Source of the DNA: Notospermus geniculatus
Lineage: Eukaryota; Nemertea; Pilidiophora; Heteronemertea; Lineidae
DNA: 64,000 nucleotides
Direction: 5' to 3'
NCBI GenBank assembly: GCA_002633025.1
Contig: NMRB01000003.1
Span: forward strand, 547,055 to 611,054
The notes below the pieces were generated by a model that was not told where the DNA came from, did not search any database, and saw only the letters and a program-made list of their open reading frames with translations. The first letter of the stretch is position 1. Every line of letters starts with the position of its first letter. Below, one piece after another: positions 22,044-33,463 of the stretch. The position numbers and the translations under genes are program-made.

Positions 22044-23453
22044 TCCTTCAGTCTCCTCTTTTTCTCTGCCGCACGCGCATCACGCATTTCCAAGACCAAT
22101 GATACAACACTGTTTTTCAGTTGATTTGTGCAATACAGCTATCAGTGCAATAATAAGCCTTCACTGCTACATGTATGTTCCTAAAAAGCGGAGTACTATA
22201 CCCTAGTAAAAGACGTAGGCGTACTGACTGGCTATTCCACATTGGGCCACATGTGACTCATTTCTATGAAATTAATATATCAATATTATATCAGTCTGTG
22301 TGTCTACCGTATACTAGTATACCTGTATATCCTTACATTAAAATTCATATTTATTATAGAGTGATCCGAGGCATTTACCTTTGGATTAAAATAAACAATT
22401 AAATTTTCAAATTAAAGTCATTTAAATATCGTCGATAATGAAAAAGCATAAATCTTTCATATATAATTGATGACAAAAATTTTGTTGACACCAATCATTT
22501 AGCAGGATGCAGCCTGCCAAAACTATAGGCCATTGTCCTCTTTTTAACGTCTTCATCATCATCATCAATCAATCAAGGCAAATACTGATGCCCATTGCTA
22601 AATGATCAAGATTACCTTCTTTGAGGGCAAAATAGACTAATGCCCTTTGCCGACATCGGGTGACACGAACCCCGTAAGTGGATATCACGTTGAGATAATC
22701 TTGCCACTACTGTGAAGCAGCATTGGGCACAGAATTTTGGGACCAATGAAACTATATACATTGTATAAGGTTATCATCGTTGTCTTGCGTTGGTTTTCTA
22801 AACTTTATTACTTTGTGCTGATGTCTTCGCGTGCCGTCGTCTCTGTCTTATTGTAAGCCTAGTTGTTGTTGATACAACGATTCGTAAACCCTAAGCAACG
22901 TATCGAGGTACAAAGGCTAAAGCCTGTGAATTTTATCTCTAGACTGATTCTGAAATGTTTTGGGAGGGGAACTAGTCTCCTACTCCGGATCTGTGTCATA
23001 TGATCCCGGTTCAACTTCAGCAGTTACTCAAATGAACACCCCATATCAGCCGACGTGATGGTCTTCAAACAAAACACAGTTAAGGCCAGTTTTTGTGTTG
23101 GCCTTTTCGGTTAATTTGTCCAAAGAATGAGAGAGTTCTAATGTTGAGTAACAGTAATGTGAACTAGATGTGGCCAGACTCAAGTTCTTGGGCCGGTCAC
23201 CAGGGCAGTACCGTACACCTTCCGTTATACTCACGTCTCCTTTTCTAAGGTCAGTTTATGAGAATTACACATTGAAGGCTGACACACTGAAGTCAGCGCT
23301 CGGCCTTGACCAGTTCTTTATCCTGCCTTGCTTTAGGCCAACACCCTACCTTCGTGCTGAAGAAAGACATGGTTATGATGCTGAACTAAGTACGGCAAAT
23401 GAGTCTTGGGTAATCCTTTCTTCCGACATGAAATATGTTTACATAAAAGAGTA
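22044..23453. repeat. 1.4-kb tandem duplication, copy 2
   Basis: This is the second copy, head-to-tail with the first. It is slightly shorter because of small deletions (for example around 22610-22690). The copy ends after ACATAAAAGAG at 23451, where the sequence becomes unique. No splice-flanked coding was recognised. Confidence 0.9.
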
Positions 23454-24272
23454 AATAGAATGTACATATTATATAGTGTATATAAAAAGATGATGAAATC
23501 CAAGGTCAGGAGGATTAAAATCTATTGTGCAATATCAAATCACCATGCATTTTCCGTAAGATATTGTTCGAAAGTGACGCCGTTGGCTGAAACGTGATTA
23601 TGGCGTTGTCGGAATCTTATACTGTTGTGGCAAATACATGTAGTACACGCCTGAAGACAACGGCCATCTTAATAATTGATATTTGATATTTTGAAGGCGT
23701 ACAACGTGCTTGCAAACAATGACGTGTTTGAGCAAATAAAGGGTACAGATTGCTGATAAAAGAACGACTTGGTCTTTTTGGCACAATCTACAGTGTATAA
23801 AGCGGGTATGAACATCCACTATTCACGTCAACAAGAATCGAAGAATGTCAGCATCAACAACAGTGATTCAGTCGTTTTGCCCGTGAAATTTGTGTCGAAG
23901 TATCATTTGCCTTAAGCGATTCTGCATGTGAACACCTCTTTGAAAATAATCAATCTCCGATTAGATGAGAACGTTTAACTTTCGGCCATTTATCGAAATA
24001 CTCGGCTACTGACCTTCGACGGTTGTACATGTTCCTGAAAATGAAAGAAACAACCGCTCTATCCACTGTTAATGTTATTTCAATACGTTAAATTGTTGCA
24101 TGTTTGTAAAAATAAATGATATTGGTTATTTTGCAAACAATCTTTGGATTTGTTTTTGTTTGACACGTCAAAATGTCCCTCTTCCCTCTCCTTGACTTGG
24201 CCTCGTAAACGTTGATTCTTTCACCGCCGTTTAGGGCTCCATATGATTGTAGAGAAGGCCACCGGCCTCTTT
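23454..24272. other. Intergenic stretch, no feature recognised
   Basis: AT-rich sequence with only short frames. No RNA gene or structured repeat seen. Confidence 0.4.
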
Positions 24273-24656
24273 TTTGGGAAGAAGCATATTGCAGGACCTC
24301 GTTTGATTAAAACTTCCTTTGGAGACTCCACATTACGCAACTGTTCAGTCAGCGGTACAGAGAGGGCGCCGATGGCCATATAACTACTGTGCATGCATGT
24401 GTGCAAGCCCGTACATTCTTCAATCGGAACGTTCCGCTTGATGGGACGCCCCCTTCCCGCGTAACGTTTCAGTCAGCAGTACAGAGAGGGCGCCGATAGC
24501 CACGTAGTTTAAACCTACCCACCGTACGTGCATGTGCGCAAGCCCGTACGCTCTCCAAACCTTCTGTGATGGGACGCCACCTTGCGTACCGTTCGGTCGG
24601 CAATACAGAGAGGGCGCCGATGGCCACCGATTGAAAACCTTATGTGTGCATATACA
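24273..24656. repeat. 384-bp duplicated block with internal minisatellite, copy 1
   Basis: It contains three degenerate units of about 124 bases, each marked by CAGTCxGCxxTACAGAGAGGG followed by CGCCGATxGCCA, starting near 24343, 24466 and 24591. The whole block recurs at 24933-25316 with few differences (offset 660), so minisatellite growth preceded the block duplication. Confidence 0.88.
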
Positions 24657-24932
24657 GGGTGGTCCAAAAAAAACGGACAAGCATACTTCCATCACCCTCA
24701 GTCCCAAACCACTGGTATGAATGGATAGAGAATCTTTCTAGAAGAAAAATGGGACCAAGATATCTCGATTCGGTCCAGTAGTTTTATCTCCAGAGCCATT
24801 TTTGTGAAGCAAGGTCAGTGGTCCTTAATAACTAACGTACCAGTTCAGATTGCTCATAACTGATATGTACCTCCCTCTGTCATTAGACTATTATGTCCAA
24901 CCCAGTGAGCACATGGTCCATGGACCATTTCA
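24655..24932. mobile_element. Possible Tc1/mariner-type fragment between the duplicated blocks
   Basis: The stretch starts TACAGGGTGGTCCAAAAAAA, a form familiar as a terminus of mariner-like elements. No matching inverted end or transposase frame follows before the second block, so it is a fragment at best. It separates the two 384-bp blocks. Confidence 0.4.
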
Positions 24933-25316
24933 TTTGGGAAGAAGCATATTGCAGGACCTCGTTTGATTAAAACTTCCTTTGGAGACTCCACATTACGCAA
25001 CTGTTCAGTCAGCGGTACAGAGAGGGCGCCGATGGCCATATAACTACTGTGCATGCATGTGTGCAAGCCCGTACATTCTTCAATCGGAACGTTCCGCTTG
25101 ATGGAACGCCCCCTTCCCGCGTAACGTTTCAGTCAGCAGTACAGAGAGGGCGCCGATAGCCACGTAGTTTAAACTTACCCACCGTACGTGCATGTGCGCA
25201 AGCCCGTACGTTCTCCAAACCTTCCGTGATGGGACGCCACCTTGCGTACCGTTCAGTCGGCAATACAGAGAGGGCGCCGATGGCCACCGATTGAAAACCT
25301 TATGTGTGCATATACA
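24933..25316. repeat. 384-bp duplicated block with internal minisatellite, copy 2
   Basis: It starts TTTGGGAAGAAGCATATTGC and ends GTGTGCATATACA, like copy 1, and repeats the same three 124-base units. It diverges from copy 1 at only a handful of positions. Confidence 0.88.
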
Positions 25317-26790
25317 TTATTGACACGTTTACCTTGGAATCACATTGAGAGCACTCGCAAACTGTACATAGAATTATGAGATAATTCAGTGTCTTCTCAT
25401 AACCAAATCATGACGACCCATGAACTGGATTCCATCCGTTTTAGAGTTTATAAACCAATAAATGAATTATTCATGAATGAATGAATCTTCATTTGGAGAT
25501 GTTGCCTTGGAAATTGACATGGGAGAACACTTATGTGGCAAATGTCCATATTATTTCACTGCCACACTGTAATGTATATTTCAAGTTGATTTCATCTTCG
25601 TGTTTTCGAGGTGTCCAAAAATTGATAAAATGTAACTTATCAAAATCCATCGATTTTGATGAGGAAAGATAATCCTGTGTAACATGGGTCTATCATATGG
25701 AAGTCTGCGCTCTTTTCACACGTTTTCAACAATGAAGCACATCTCAAGTGTGCTGATCAATCTCCCCACCATTTGAAATAAAACCAGGAGGGATATCAAT
25801 CAGGACGGATATCATAGGCCCATGTTCTATTTTCACTTACAAAAAACGTCCAGGACCTTGTTCACGAAGCTCTCTTAACTTACGGGAGTGCGTAAACTAT
25901 TGTCCATTTGCGGGAAGCCTATTGTTCACTATCAGCCTGAAAAGGATTTGCGTGTCGTTAAAGTTACGAGGGCTTTGTGAATAAGGTCCCTGAGCATTAA
26001 TCCCAAACATTCATTGACGATTTATTTTCGTGCAACGAAGTCACCTGAATCAAAATCAGACAAGGCCTATTCGTTGGTAAGCCAGGCATAGACAATGTTA
26101 GTAGCTGTTTCATTGTTAGCAGTTGGTATAGATAACTAGGCGTACTCTGATACGACCGTAGGCCTATGTTTTCTCGGGTTCGTCAATATGGCGCAACCAA
26201 GCTCGGAAACGAAAGACGGGCCTGTCGAAATTATGAATGGAAATTCCTGGAAGTTGTCCTTTTTCCTTTGATGCAATGTTGCCTCACATATAAAAAAGAG
26301 TTTGATGTGGGCTACCGCTCATTCATTCATGCATAATTCACACCGCGAGAGCGGAAGGGCCAACACGTACCTGTACACGTGTACACTTGGCCTGCAGACG
26401 GTGGGCCTTCATGTTGGCCCTGCGTCAAGTTCTCGTTGATCAAGCCACTTGTTGATCGTCCGGATGGGACAAATCGTATGGGAGAAAATGACGATTTCCG
26501 TATGTTTTGCTCCTGGTTCAGGTGAGTTTTTGCCTTGGACGAAGAAATTTCTATTCTGTGCATCGGCGATAGGCGTACCTGATTCACCTGCCCATTCCAC
26601 AATTTGGCTGGTGATCCTGCAGAGATGGGTTTGTTGCGAGTTCAGTTGATCTGTGCTTGACGGGCAACCCCCCGAGGTATCAAAATCAAGTCAGCTTGCT
26701 GAAGAAAAATCGGCAGTGAACTTGGTGAAAGCAATTAGAATACGTTTTTGTAGTGGCATTGCGGTCATTAGGCTGCAAGTAGGCCCTACT
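25317..26790. other. Intergenic stretch with one MITE
   Basis: No gene recognised. It holds the family A foldback at 25853-25990. Frames around 26330-26650 overlap on both strands and are chance-sized. Confidence 0.4.
25853..25990. mobile_element. Foldback MITE, family A copy 2
   Basis: It begins GGACCTTGTTCACGAAGC and ends GGGCTTTGTGAATAAGGTCC, an imperfect terminal inverted repeat. The interior (GTAAACTATTGTCCATTTGC) is the reverse complement of the interior of the copy at 692-810. Confidence 0.75.
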
Positions 26791-26794
26791 TTAA

Positions 26795-26958
26795 TAGACA
26801 TCGTGCGAAAGTCGGCCATGACAGGTCAGAAGGGGTAAACAAACCTTGGCCTAGTGCATTTACAGTTCGCTCCTGTGCTTACCGTCTGTAAATGCACTAG
26901 GCCCAGGTTTGTTTACCGGCCTTCTGACCTGTCATGGCCGACTTTCGCACGATGTCTA
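26795..26958. mobile_element. 164-bp near-perfect palindrome
   Basis: Arms of about 72 bases run from TAGACATCGTGCGAAAGTCG to its complement with one to three mismatches and a small loop. An N and a run of nine G follow at 26961-26970. A foldback transposon is likely, but an assembly hairpin artefact is possible because of the adjacent N. Confidence 0.7.
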
Positions 26959-27712
26959 TANGGGGGGGGGCGGAGGGGAGTTCGTGCCTTGGCTATGATC
27001 GGTGTTTGACTCTGCGATCGGAGCATGTCGTCTATTTTTTGGAACATCAGGAAGAACTCCCCACCACCGGCAAATTTAGATGCAGCCCTTGATTCAGGAG
27101 TGATTCCCATTCCAGTAAACTGGGGTTTACGAGCCTGCTGAGCTCTCTAGATGGTGGTATCATTGGTCATGGCAGATTCCGCAAACTCGCGCGTGCTGAT
27201 GTGTAGAAATTTGCAATTGCTTTTACCCGAGTTTACAGTAATCCATGGCTGCGGACATTATGATTGATTGTCTCATTACAACTCAACTTCAGCAAATCTG
27301 CCGCCTTTTAGATGATGTACCCGCATATGACAGAAATTGATTTGAAACCGAGTTGCACTAATGTGTCTATTCGAACTTACTGTGTTCAACCGGACTTTGA
27401 TAATTCAATACTCGATAGATTACCGAGTGAAATGGCCGGTTCCCTCTTTAGTGCACATCCGCTAAACGCATCTCTTTTTACCGACTAATCGAGGTAAAGA
27501 ATCAAAAGTGCAGTAAATTACTGCCATGTCAACCGACTCAGTCGAAAAAAAACGCTCCGTGTTTACCTATTTACCAGTTTGCCTGTGTTTTGTTCACAGC
27601 GCTGGGGCAGTTTCAGGTCAGTGGCACTGTACCTTATATGACGGGGTTGCTGTAAAAGGACATTTGAACATCAAATGTCATTATGTTAGTCTTACCCTCC
27701 TCTACGTAGAAG

Positions 27713-28204
27713 CATAAAGGAATCAACCATAAAGGTTCAACTTACAAATTTAGCATTTTATAAATATGGACAATATCCCTTTAAACCTCAACAGATTTGC
27801 ATTTTGACTATTCCATATGATAGGCAAGACCCTTCTGCACGTTCACTGCAAATTTTGTTGAATTCCGACTAGTTGATCTTATGATACAAAAGGACTGAAT
27901 TAATGAGAACCCCACGAACGATGTGAGCGCAGGGTCATCTGTGTACATTTGAATAGGCTGACGTAAATTTGCACATGGGGCACAAATTGTCCTGAAAATC
28001 GCTCTGTTATCCTCAGAAATGGAATTCAAAGCATCAAGTTGACAGGTTCATGTACCTCTTCACCACAAAAAAGGTTGAAGCTCGTGCCTATTACGTAAAG
28101 CCAAAATTCAGGCAGTGAGAGACATCTGGTGGCAACACATGAAGTGTATCCCTCAGTGAGTTCATTTCGTTCGCAGTTGAACCTTTATGGTTGATTCCTT
28201 TATG
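27713..28204. mobile_element. 492-bp TIR element with 7-bp target duplication, family D copy 1
   Basis: GTAGAAG flanks the element exactly (27706-27712 and 28205-28211). Termini are CATAAAGGAATCAACCATAA and its complement, about 30 bases. The second copy, in opposite orientation, is at 38203-38700. A 73-codon frame on the - strand matches one in copy 2, but nearly all differences change amino acids, so it is not under protein selection. Superfamily unknown; 7 bp is unusual. Confidence 0.88.
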
Positions 28205-28211
28205 GTAGAAG

Positions 28212-29612
28212 ACCTTTGTTCCCCATCAGCAAAATCGTAGTTGGTGTGGGCCAATCTGCGTTCGCATTTTTGATGGCAAACAAAAGCTGTTGTCTCAATT
28301 TATTTTGGCGCCCATTATACCAATTGAATGCACGTCTAGTCATCAATAGTGAGTTTTTGCAAAGGCACAGTTAATAGGCGTACGACATTCACCTATTGTT
28401 CGAGTTACCTTTAACAATGGAAAAATACCTGCCAAACGTTGTCGTACGTTAAAACCAAGCCGTTGCGAAAAGTCACTAATGTGTCCATAGACGCAGTTCC
28501 AGCAACGTTTTCAGAACATCTACAAATGCTTTGGGGCGAACGATCAATATAATTTGTATACGGCAATCGAGAAGGAAGTCCGGCTTTGCCGGCTTCTACT
28601 CGATGTCAGAACATTCTAGATCAGTCTCCTTCAGCCTACGGCCAGATACTTATGATATTTTCTATAGAAATGTAAATTTCTCGCCTTCTCATCGGCTTTC
28701 TGGACCACTGCATCACTGTCATGCTAACCCCGTCAATCTCTGGTTACCCATCATAATCAGCCCTACAATGTATACAGATCTACACCTGATGATACGTATT
28801 GACCATTCGTCCCAACCAGTCACTGTCAAAAGCGGCCATGATTCGTCAAGCGTCATCCATTTATTGCACTTTGGGATTGATCAGTGATCGCTGGTCTATC
28901 GATTGAGGAAGGCTGTGTTGAAGGGACCATGCTGACGGTAAATCAGTTTAGTTCGAATTTTATAGGGGGGGGGGGGGCTTTCACTTCATCTTGTACGTTC
29001 GAATAGGCCTTTTAAGGGCACAGGGTCCTTTTATTTAGTATAATGACAAAAACTTGAAACCTTTATACGTATACAAATATAAATTCTCAGTTATCATACA
29101 GCCGACCTACATGTACATGTACATGTACATGTACCACTTAACTGGTGACAAATCGTTGCTTAAATTCTCCATTCAAAACACTTCACGAAACCCCAAACCA
29201 GAACCCAAGTCAATATCTTTTCCTTTCCTAAGTAATCCTATATAGCCCTACAAGCCAACCAACAAGTAGCTCAAAACAGCACACCTTTCTTATTCTCAGT
29301 CACTCCGCGAAGACAATATTCCTTGCACCGTTTCTAGATTTCCTCAAGGACTTCAGAGTCTTGCCATAATGATGCATTTCGTATGTTCGCCACGTCGCGT
29401 AATACCAGCGATCCGATAGTTTTCTCGTCCGATGTAGCGCATATCTAGATCTTAGCACACTGTAGGATCGCTCGCTTCGTTACACTATAGAAAACTAACT
29501 ATACAGTTGGTCAGGCATCTTACCGCGATCGATTTCCCTGATGTACTGAGTTAGTTAAGAAGATGGTGAAGTATTGACCAAATACTGTTAGGCTGTATGC
29601 TAACCCTCCTTA
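28212..29612. other. Intergenic stretch, simple repeats only
   Basis: It holds a G-run (about 28964-28977) and an ACATGT microsatellite (about 29109-29134). A 118-codon frame (28531-28887) has no recognisable features. No gene supported. Confidence 0.4.
29109..29134. repeat. ACATGT microsatellite
   Basis: Four head-to-tail ACATGT units form a fully self-complementary tract. The same word is scattered through the window, for example near 12690. Confidence 0.9.
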
Positions 29613-31825
29613 TAAGAAGAAGAATAGCTGACTGTCTCGGTATGTCTTAATTAACTCTTGAAGTTCTTGTGGAACGCTAATGATAAATCAGCATCCTTAA
29701 CCTATTCATTGGCGATTGGGGAAGGGCGATGCCAATAACGTATGTAGTAGTTAGACGACCCAAGATCAACGTCCTTGATTAACTCATTCAGCTGGCTTGA
29801 CGAAATGTTGCTCTGAATATTCTTTGAGACAACCACTCAAAGGAAGCGTTTCCGGCAACTGACGACACGATAAATACTACCTGTTAAACAAGTCATGTGA
29901 ATTCAGTGTGAATTCCAATGATCTAAAGGCATAAGGTACAGCGGATCACGGCTTAATACTGTCCCATGCGACGGACTGGAGATACAGGGATGATAAATTC
30001 CATATGATCTGGGATTCGAACCCGGGACCTGCCGCTAACCTGTCGCCGACAGGAAAGCTCTTTCTATGGTCAGCTTCAGCGATAACCTATTCTTGTAATC
30101 ATCTCACCACTTTGCATGCAACTGTTGACCAGAAGGCTCAGACGTCAATTATGGGTGCCATTCCTTTCCTAATGACTTGGCTGTTGAGTTGCCATTCAAG
30201 CGACTGCGTTATTCGCTATGACCCTGTAGCCGATCAAATTGCCAAACAAGCCAGCATTTATGGCATTCGTCCACTGACCACCTAGCCTTCGTGTTGCTTC
30301 ATTAGCGGCTGTGGTATTCTCACGGCCTTGCCATCAGACCTCGACAGATTACTGGCGTCAGGACTAGGTCCAGCCATCTAATATATGACCGGTCTCCTGC
30401 AGGTTTGTCCAAATACATTGACCATTAGCAAAATCAGAGTTGGCCTCACCAAAAATGTGTAACGCCTGTTGTCCGGGTCTACAGTTACCCTTACTACTAT
30501 CGATCGGGGCGAAGGGTAGATATATTCTGAAATACACCACACAAAGATGGAGTTTCACTCTCCGGTCTCACCATTAAGAAGTTACAGAACGTTCACCTCT
30601 GTTGGCAGTTGGGTCCTTCACATCTGAAGATGCCAGACATATGTGTCGGCATTACATGCAAATAACGCGATTAATTCCCTTGAGATAACCTTTAGTCGAC
30701 CAGCCACGCTACCACTCATTGATTAGAATTCCAGTTGGGGACACGCTCAACACGGGTTGCTTTCTTTCTACGAACCGCATGAACTTGTCTTACTCTGTAC
30801 AGTTTTAGAAAGAGAAGGAGGATAAGGATAGGGAGAGATTGGACACCTCATGAGAGACACTGCTTTCTACTGCTCAATCAATGAGCCCTGTACCTCAGCG
30901 TACTGAGTCAGACTGAATGTTGCGGTTTTACTGCAGTTTTGACGACATTTTTACCATCCTGTCCTGAACATCGTCGTAAGATCACCAGTATCAGATCAAA
31001 GTAATGTCTAGCTGTAACTACAAAAATTGACTCGAATAAACAAGTGGGTTGGAAAAGGAGTACTAAATTGGACTGACTCTAGCGGCACTTTTGATGGGCA
31101 AGAATGGTTTGTCTTACTTCCAGGATGGATGAAGGAAACAAATGGTGAAACCCTACGAAATCTACGTGGTAAGTACGTCATTGAGGAAAGGAATACATTT
31201 TGTACAATTACAAATATAGGTGGTCTGAGTTGCCGTTCCTCCTAAATTTCTGTCAGTCACTGCTCTCTCCAGTCGAACAGGTGAGTACGTCTACGAGAGT
31301 ATCCTACTCTCGAAAAGTTGTTATATGTAGAGACACTGTATACTTCTTTCATAAGACTCCTGAAAGACTTGTCGATCCGTGAGTTGATCGGTTTCATTTT
31401 TCATCCACACGAATATAGCAGGTTGAAAGGAAAGGAAGCCATCCGACTCTCCATCCGGAGTGTCGGCTGGAGGATGCCTTTCCTGCCACAAGTAGGTACA
31501 TGTACATGTATGACGGGCTTGTTCGAGAGTATTTTTGTTTACACAAAAGCGAATAAAAATTTACTGATGATGAATGTGTCAGGGTTTGGACAGCCTTTGT
31601 GAACAACGTCATTGGTCCTCGGCTACTGCGTCAACAACGATGTTTTCGAGCTGCTTTTTCTATGTGGCGATTCCTGGAAGATTTGCTACGAAACCGCTGG
31701 CTGGAATCTGTATGACTCCAGATGTATACAATTATCTCTACGTATAGATCGGGCGTGTACACGCTGGTAATACCATTACTCCAACCCGTCTCTTCGCCTA
31801 TGTATTATTGATGGCTTGTGTTAAG
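29613..31825. repeat. 2.2-kb tandem duplication, copy 1
   Basis: The block from TAAGAAGAATAGCTG to GGCTTGTGTTAAG is repeated head-to-tail at 31826-34281. This arm keeps the empty sites of two foldback elements that occupy the second arm. It includes a tRNA-related SINE-like piece (29960-30055) and no gene I can support. Confidence 0.92.
29960..30055 (-). repeat. tRNA-related SINE-like fragment
   Basis: On the - strand the text GGGTTCGAATCCCAGATC is a Pol III B box, and the following ATATGGAATTTATCATCCCTG and CCGTCGCATGGGACAG match the layout of the fuller SINE at 51967-52166. The A-box part is degraded. It recurs in the second duplication arm. Confidence 0.55.
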
Positions 31826-32161
31826 TAAGAAGAATAGCTGACTGTCTCGGTATGTCTTAATTAACTCTTGAAGTTCTTGTGGAACGCTAATGATAAATCA
31901 GCATCCTTAACCTATTCACTGGCGATTGGGGAAGGGCGATGCCAATAACGTATGTAGTAGTTAGACGACCCAAGATCAACGTCCTTGATTAACTCATTCA
32001 GCTGGCTCGACGAAATGTTGCTCTGAATATTCTTTGAGACAACCACTCAAAGGAAGCGTTTCCGGCAACTGACGACATGATAAATGCTCCCAGGTCGCGT
32101 GAATTCAGTGTGATTTCCAATGATCTAAAGGCATAAGGTACAGCGGATCACGGCTTAATAC

Positions 32162-32257
32162 TGTCCCATGCGACGGACTGGAGAGACAGGGATGATAAAT
32201 TCCATATGATCTGGGATTCGAACCCGGGACCTGCCGCTAACCTGTCGCCGACAGGAA
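32162..32257 (-). repeat. tRNA-related SINE-like fragment, second copy
   Basis: It is the duplicate of the fragment at 29960-30055, carried along by the tandem duplication. The B box GGTTCGAATCC is intact. Confidence 0.55.
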
Positions 32258-32729
32258 AGCTCTTTCTATGGTCAGCTTCAGCGATAACCTATTCTTGTAA
32301 TCATCTCACCACTTTGCAGGCAACTGTTGACCAGAAGGCTCAGACGTCAATTATGGGTGCCATTCCTTTCCTAATGACTTGGCTGTTGAGTTGCCATTCA
32401 AGCGACTGCGTTATTCGCTATGACCCTGTAGCCGATCAAATTGCCAAACAAGCCAGCATTTATGGCATTCGTCCACTGACTACCTAGCCTTCGTGTTGCT
32501 TCATTAGCGGCTGTGGTATTCTCACGGCCTTGCCATCAGACCTCGACAGATTACTGGCATCAGGACTAGGTCCAGCCATCTAATATATGACCGGTCTCCT
32601 GCAGCTTTGTTCAAATACATTGCCCATTAGCAAAATCAGAGTTGACCTCATCAAAAATGTGTGTAACGCCTGTTGTCCGGGGTCTACAGTTACCCTTACT
32701 ACTATCGATCGGGGCGAAGGGTAGATATA

Positions 32730-32860
32730 CTAGTGAGATTTCGCAAAGCCCCCGAAACGCCAACGCGAACGCCAAACCCATTGTTCGATGCCATGAAGGT
32801 AGGACCGAACAAAAGGATAGACGTTCGCGTTGGCGTTTCGGGGGCTTTGCGAAAACTCTA
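32730..32860. mobile_element. Foldback MITE, family B, with TA target duplication
   Basis: Arms of about 40 bases contain TTCGCAAAGCCCCCGAAACG and its complement. The equivalent site in the first duplication arm (near 30520) reads GATATATTCTG, uninterrupted, while here TA flanks the insert on both sides. A TA target duplication fits a Tc1/mariner source. A diverged relative is at 9622-9790. Confidence 0.9.
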
Positions 32861-33345
32861 TACTCTGAAATACACCACACAAAGATGGAGTTTCACTCTC
32901 CGATGTAACCATTAAAAAGTTACAGAACGTTCGCCTCTGTTGGCAGTTGGGTCCTTCACATCTGAAGATGCCAGACATATGTGTCGGCATTACATGCAAA
33001 TAACGCGATTAATTCCCTTGAGATAACCTTTAGTCGACCAGCCACGCTACCACTCATTGATTAGAATTCCAGTTCTGGGGGACACGCTCAACACGGGTTG
33101 CTTTCTTTCTACGAACCGCATGAACTTGTCTTACTCTGCACAGTTTTAGAAAGAGAAGGAGGATAAGGATAGGGAGAGATTGGATACCTCATGAGAGACA
33201 CTGCGCAGGAGCTTTCTGTTCAATCAACGAGCCATGTACCTCAGCGTACTGACTGAATGTTGCGGTTTTACTGCAGTTTTGACGACATTTTTACCATCCT
33301 GTCCTGAACATCGTCGTAAGATCACCAGTGTCAGATCAAGGTAAT

Positions 33346-33463
33346 GGGCCGTATTCTAGAAGCTTCCTTAAGTGTAAGGTCGACCTTAATCTTTTGTATT
33401 CTACCCTGCAAACAATAGCTAAAGGTCGACCTTACACTTAAGGAAGCTTCTAGAATACGGCCC
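33346..33463. mobile_element. Foldback MITE, family C, with AAT target duplication
   Basis: Arms of about 42 bases start GGGCCGTATTCTAGAAGC. The empty site in the first arm reads GTAATGTCT; here AAT is on both sides of the insert. A 3-bp duplication points to a PIF/Harbinger-like source. Termini resemble the element at 13441-13558. Confidence 0.92.

Noticed and set aside
24343-24620. CRISPR-like spacing of repeats
   Set aside because: The units are 124 bases, degenerate and contiguous without spacers; this is a minisatellite in a eukaryotic genome.
27808-28029. Protein frame shared by the two family D elements (also 38378-38671, + strand)
   Set aside because: Nearly all differences between the copies change amino acids and only a couple are silent, so the shared frame reflects common descent of non-coding sequence.
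30004-30285. 93-codon frame present in both 2.2-kb arms
   Set aside because: It runs through the SINE-like B-box region, and its conservation is explained by recent duplication.
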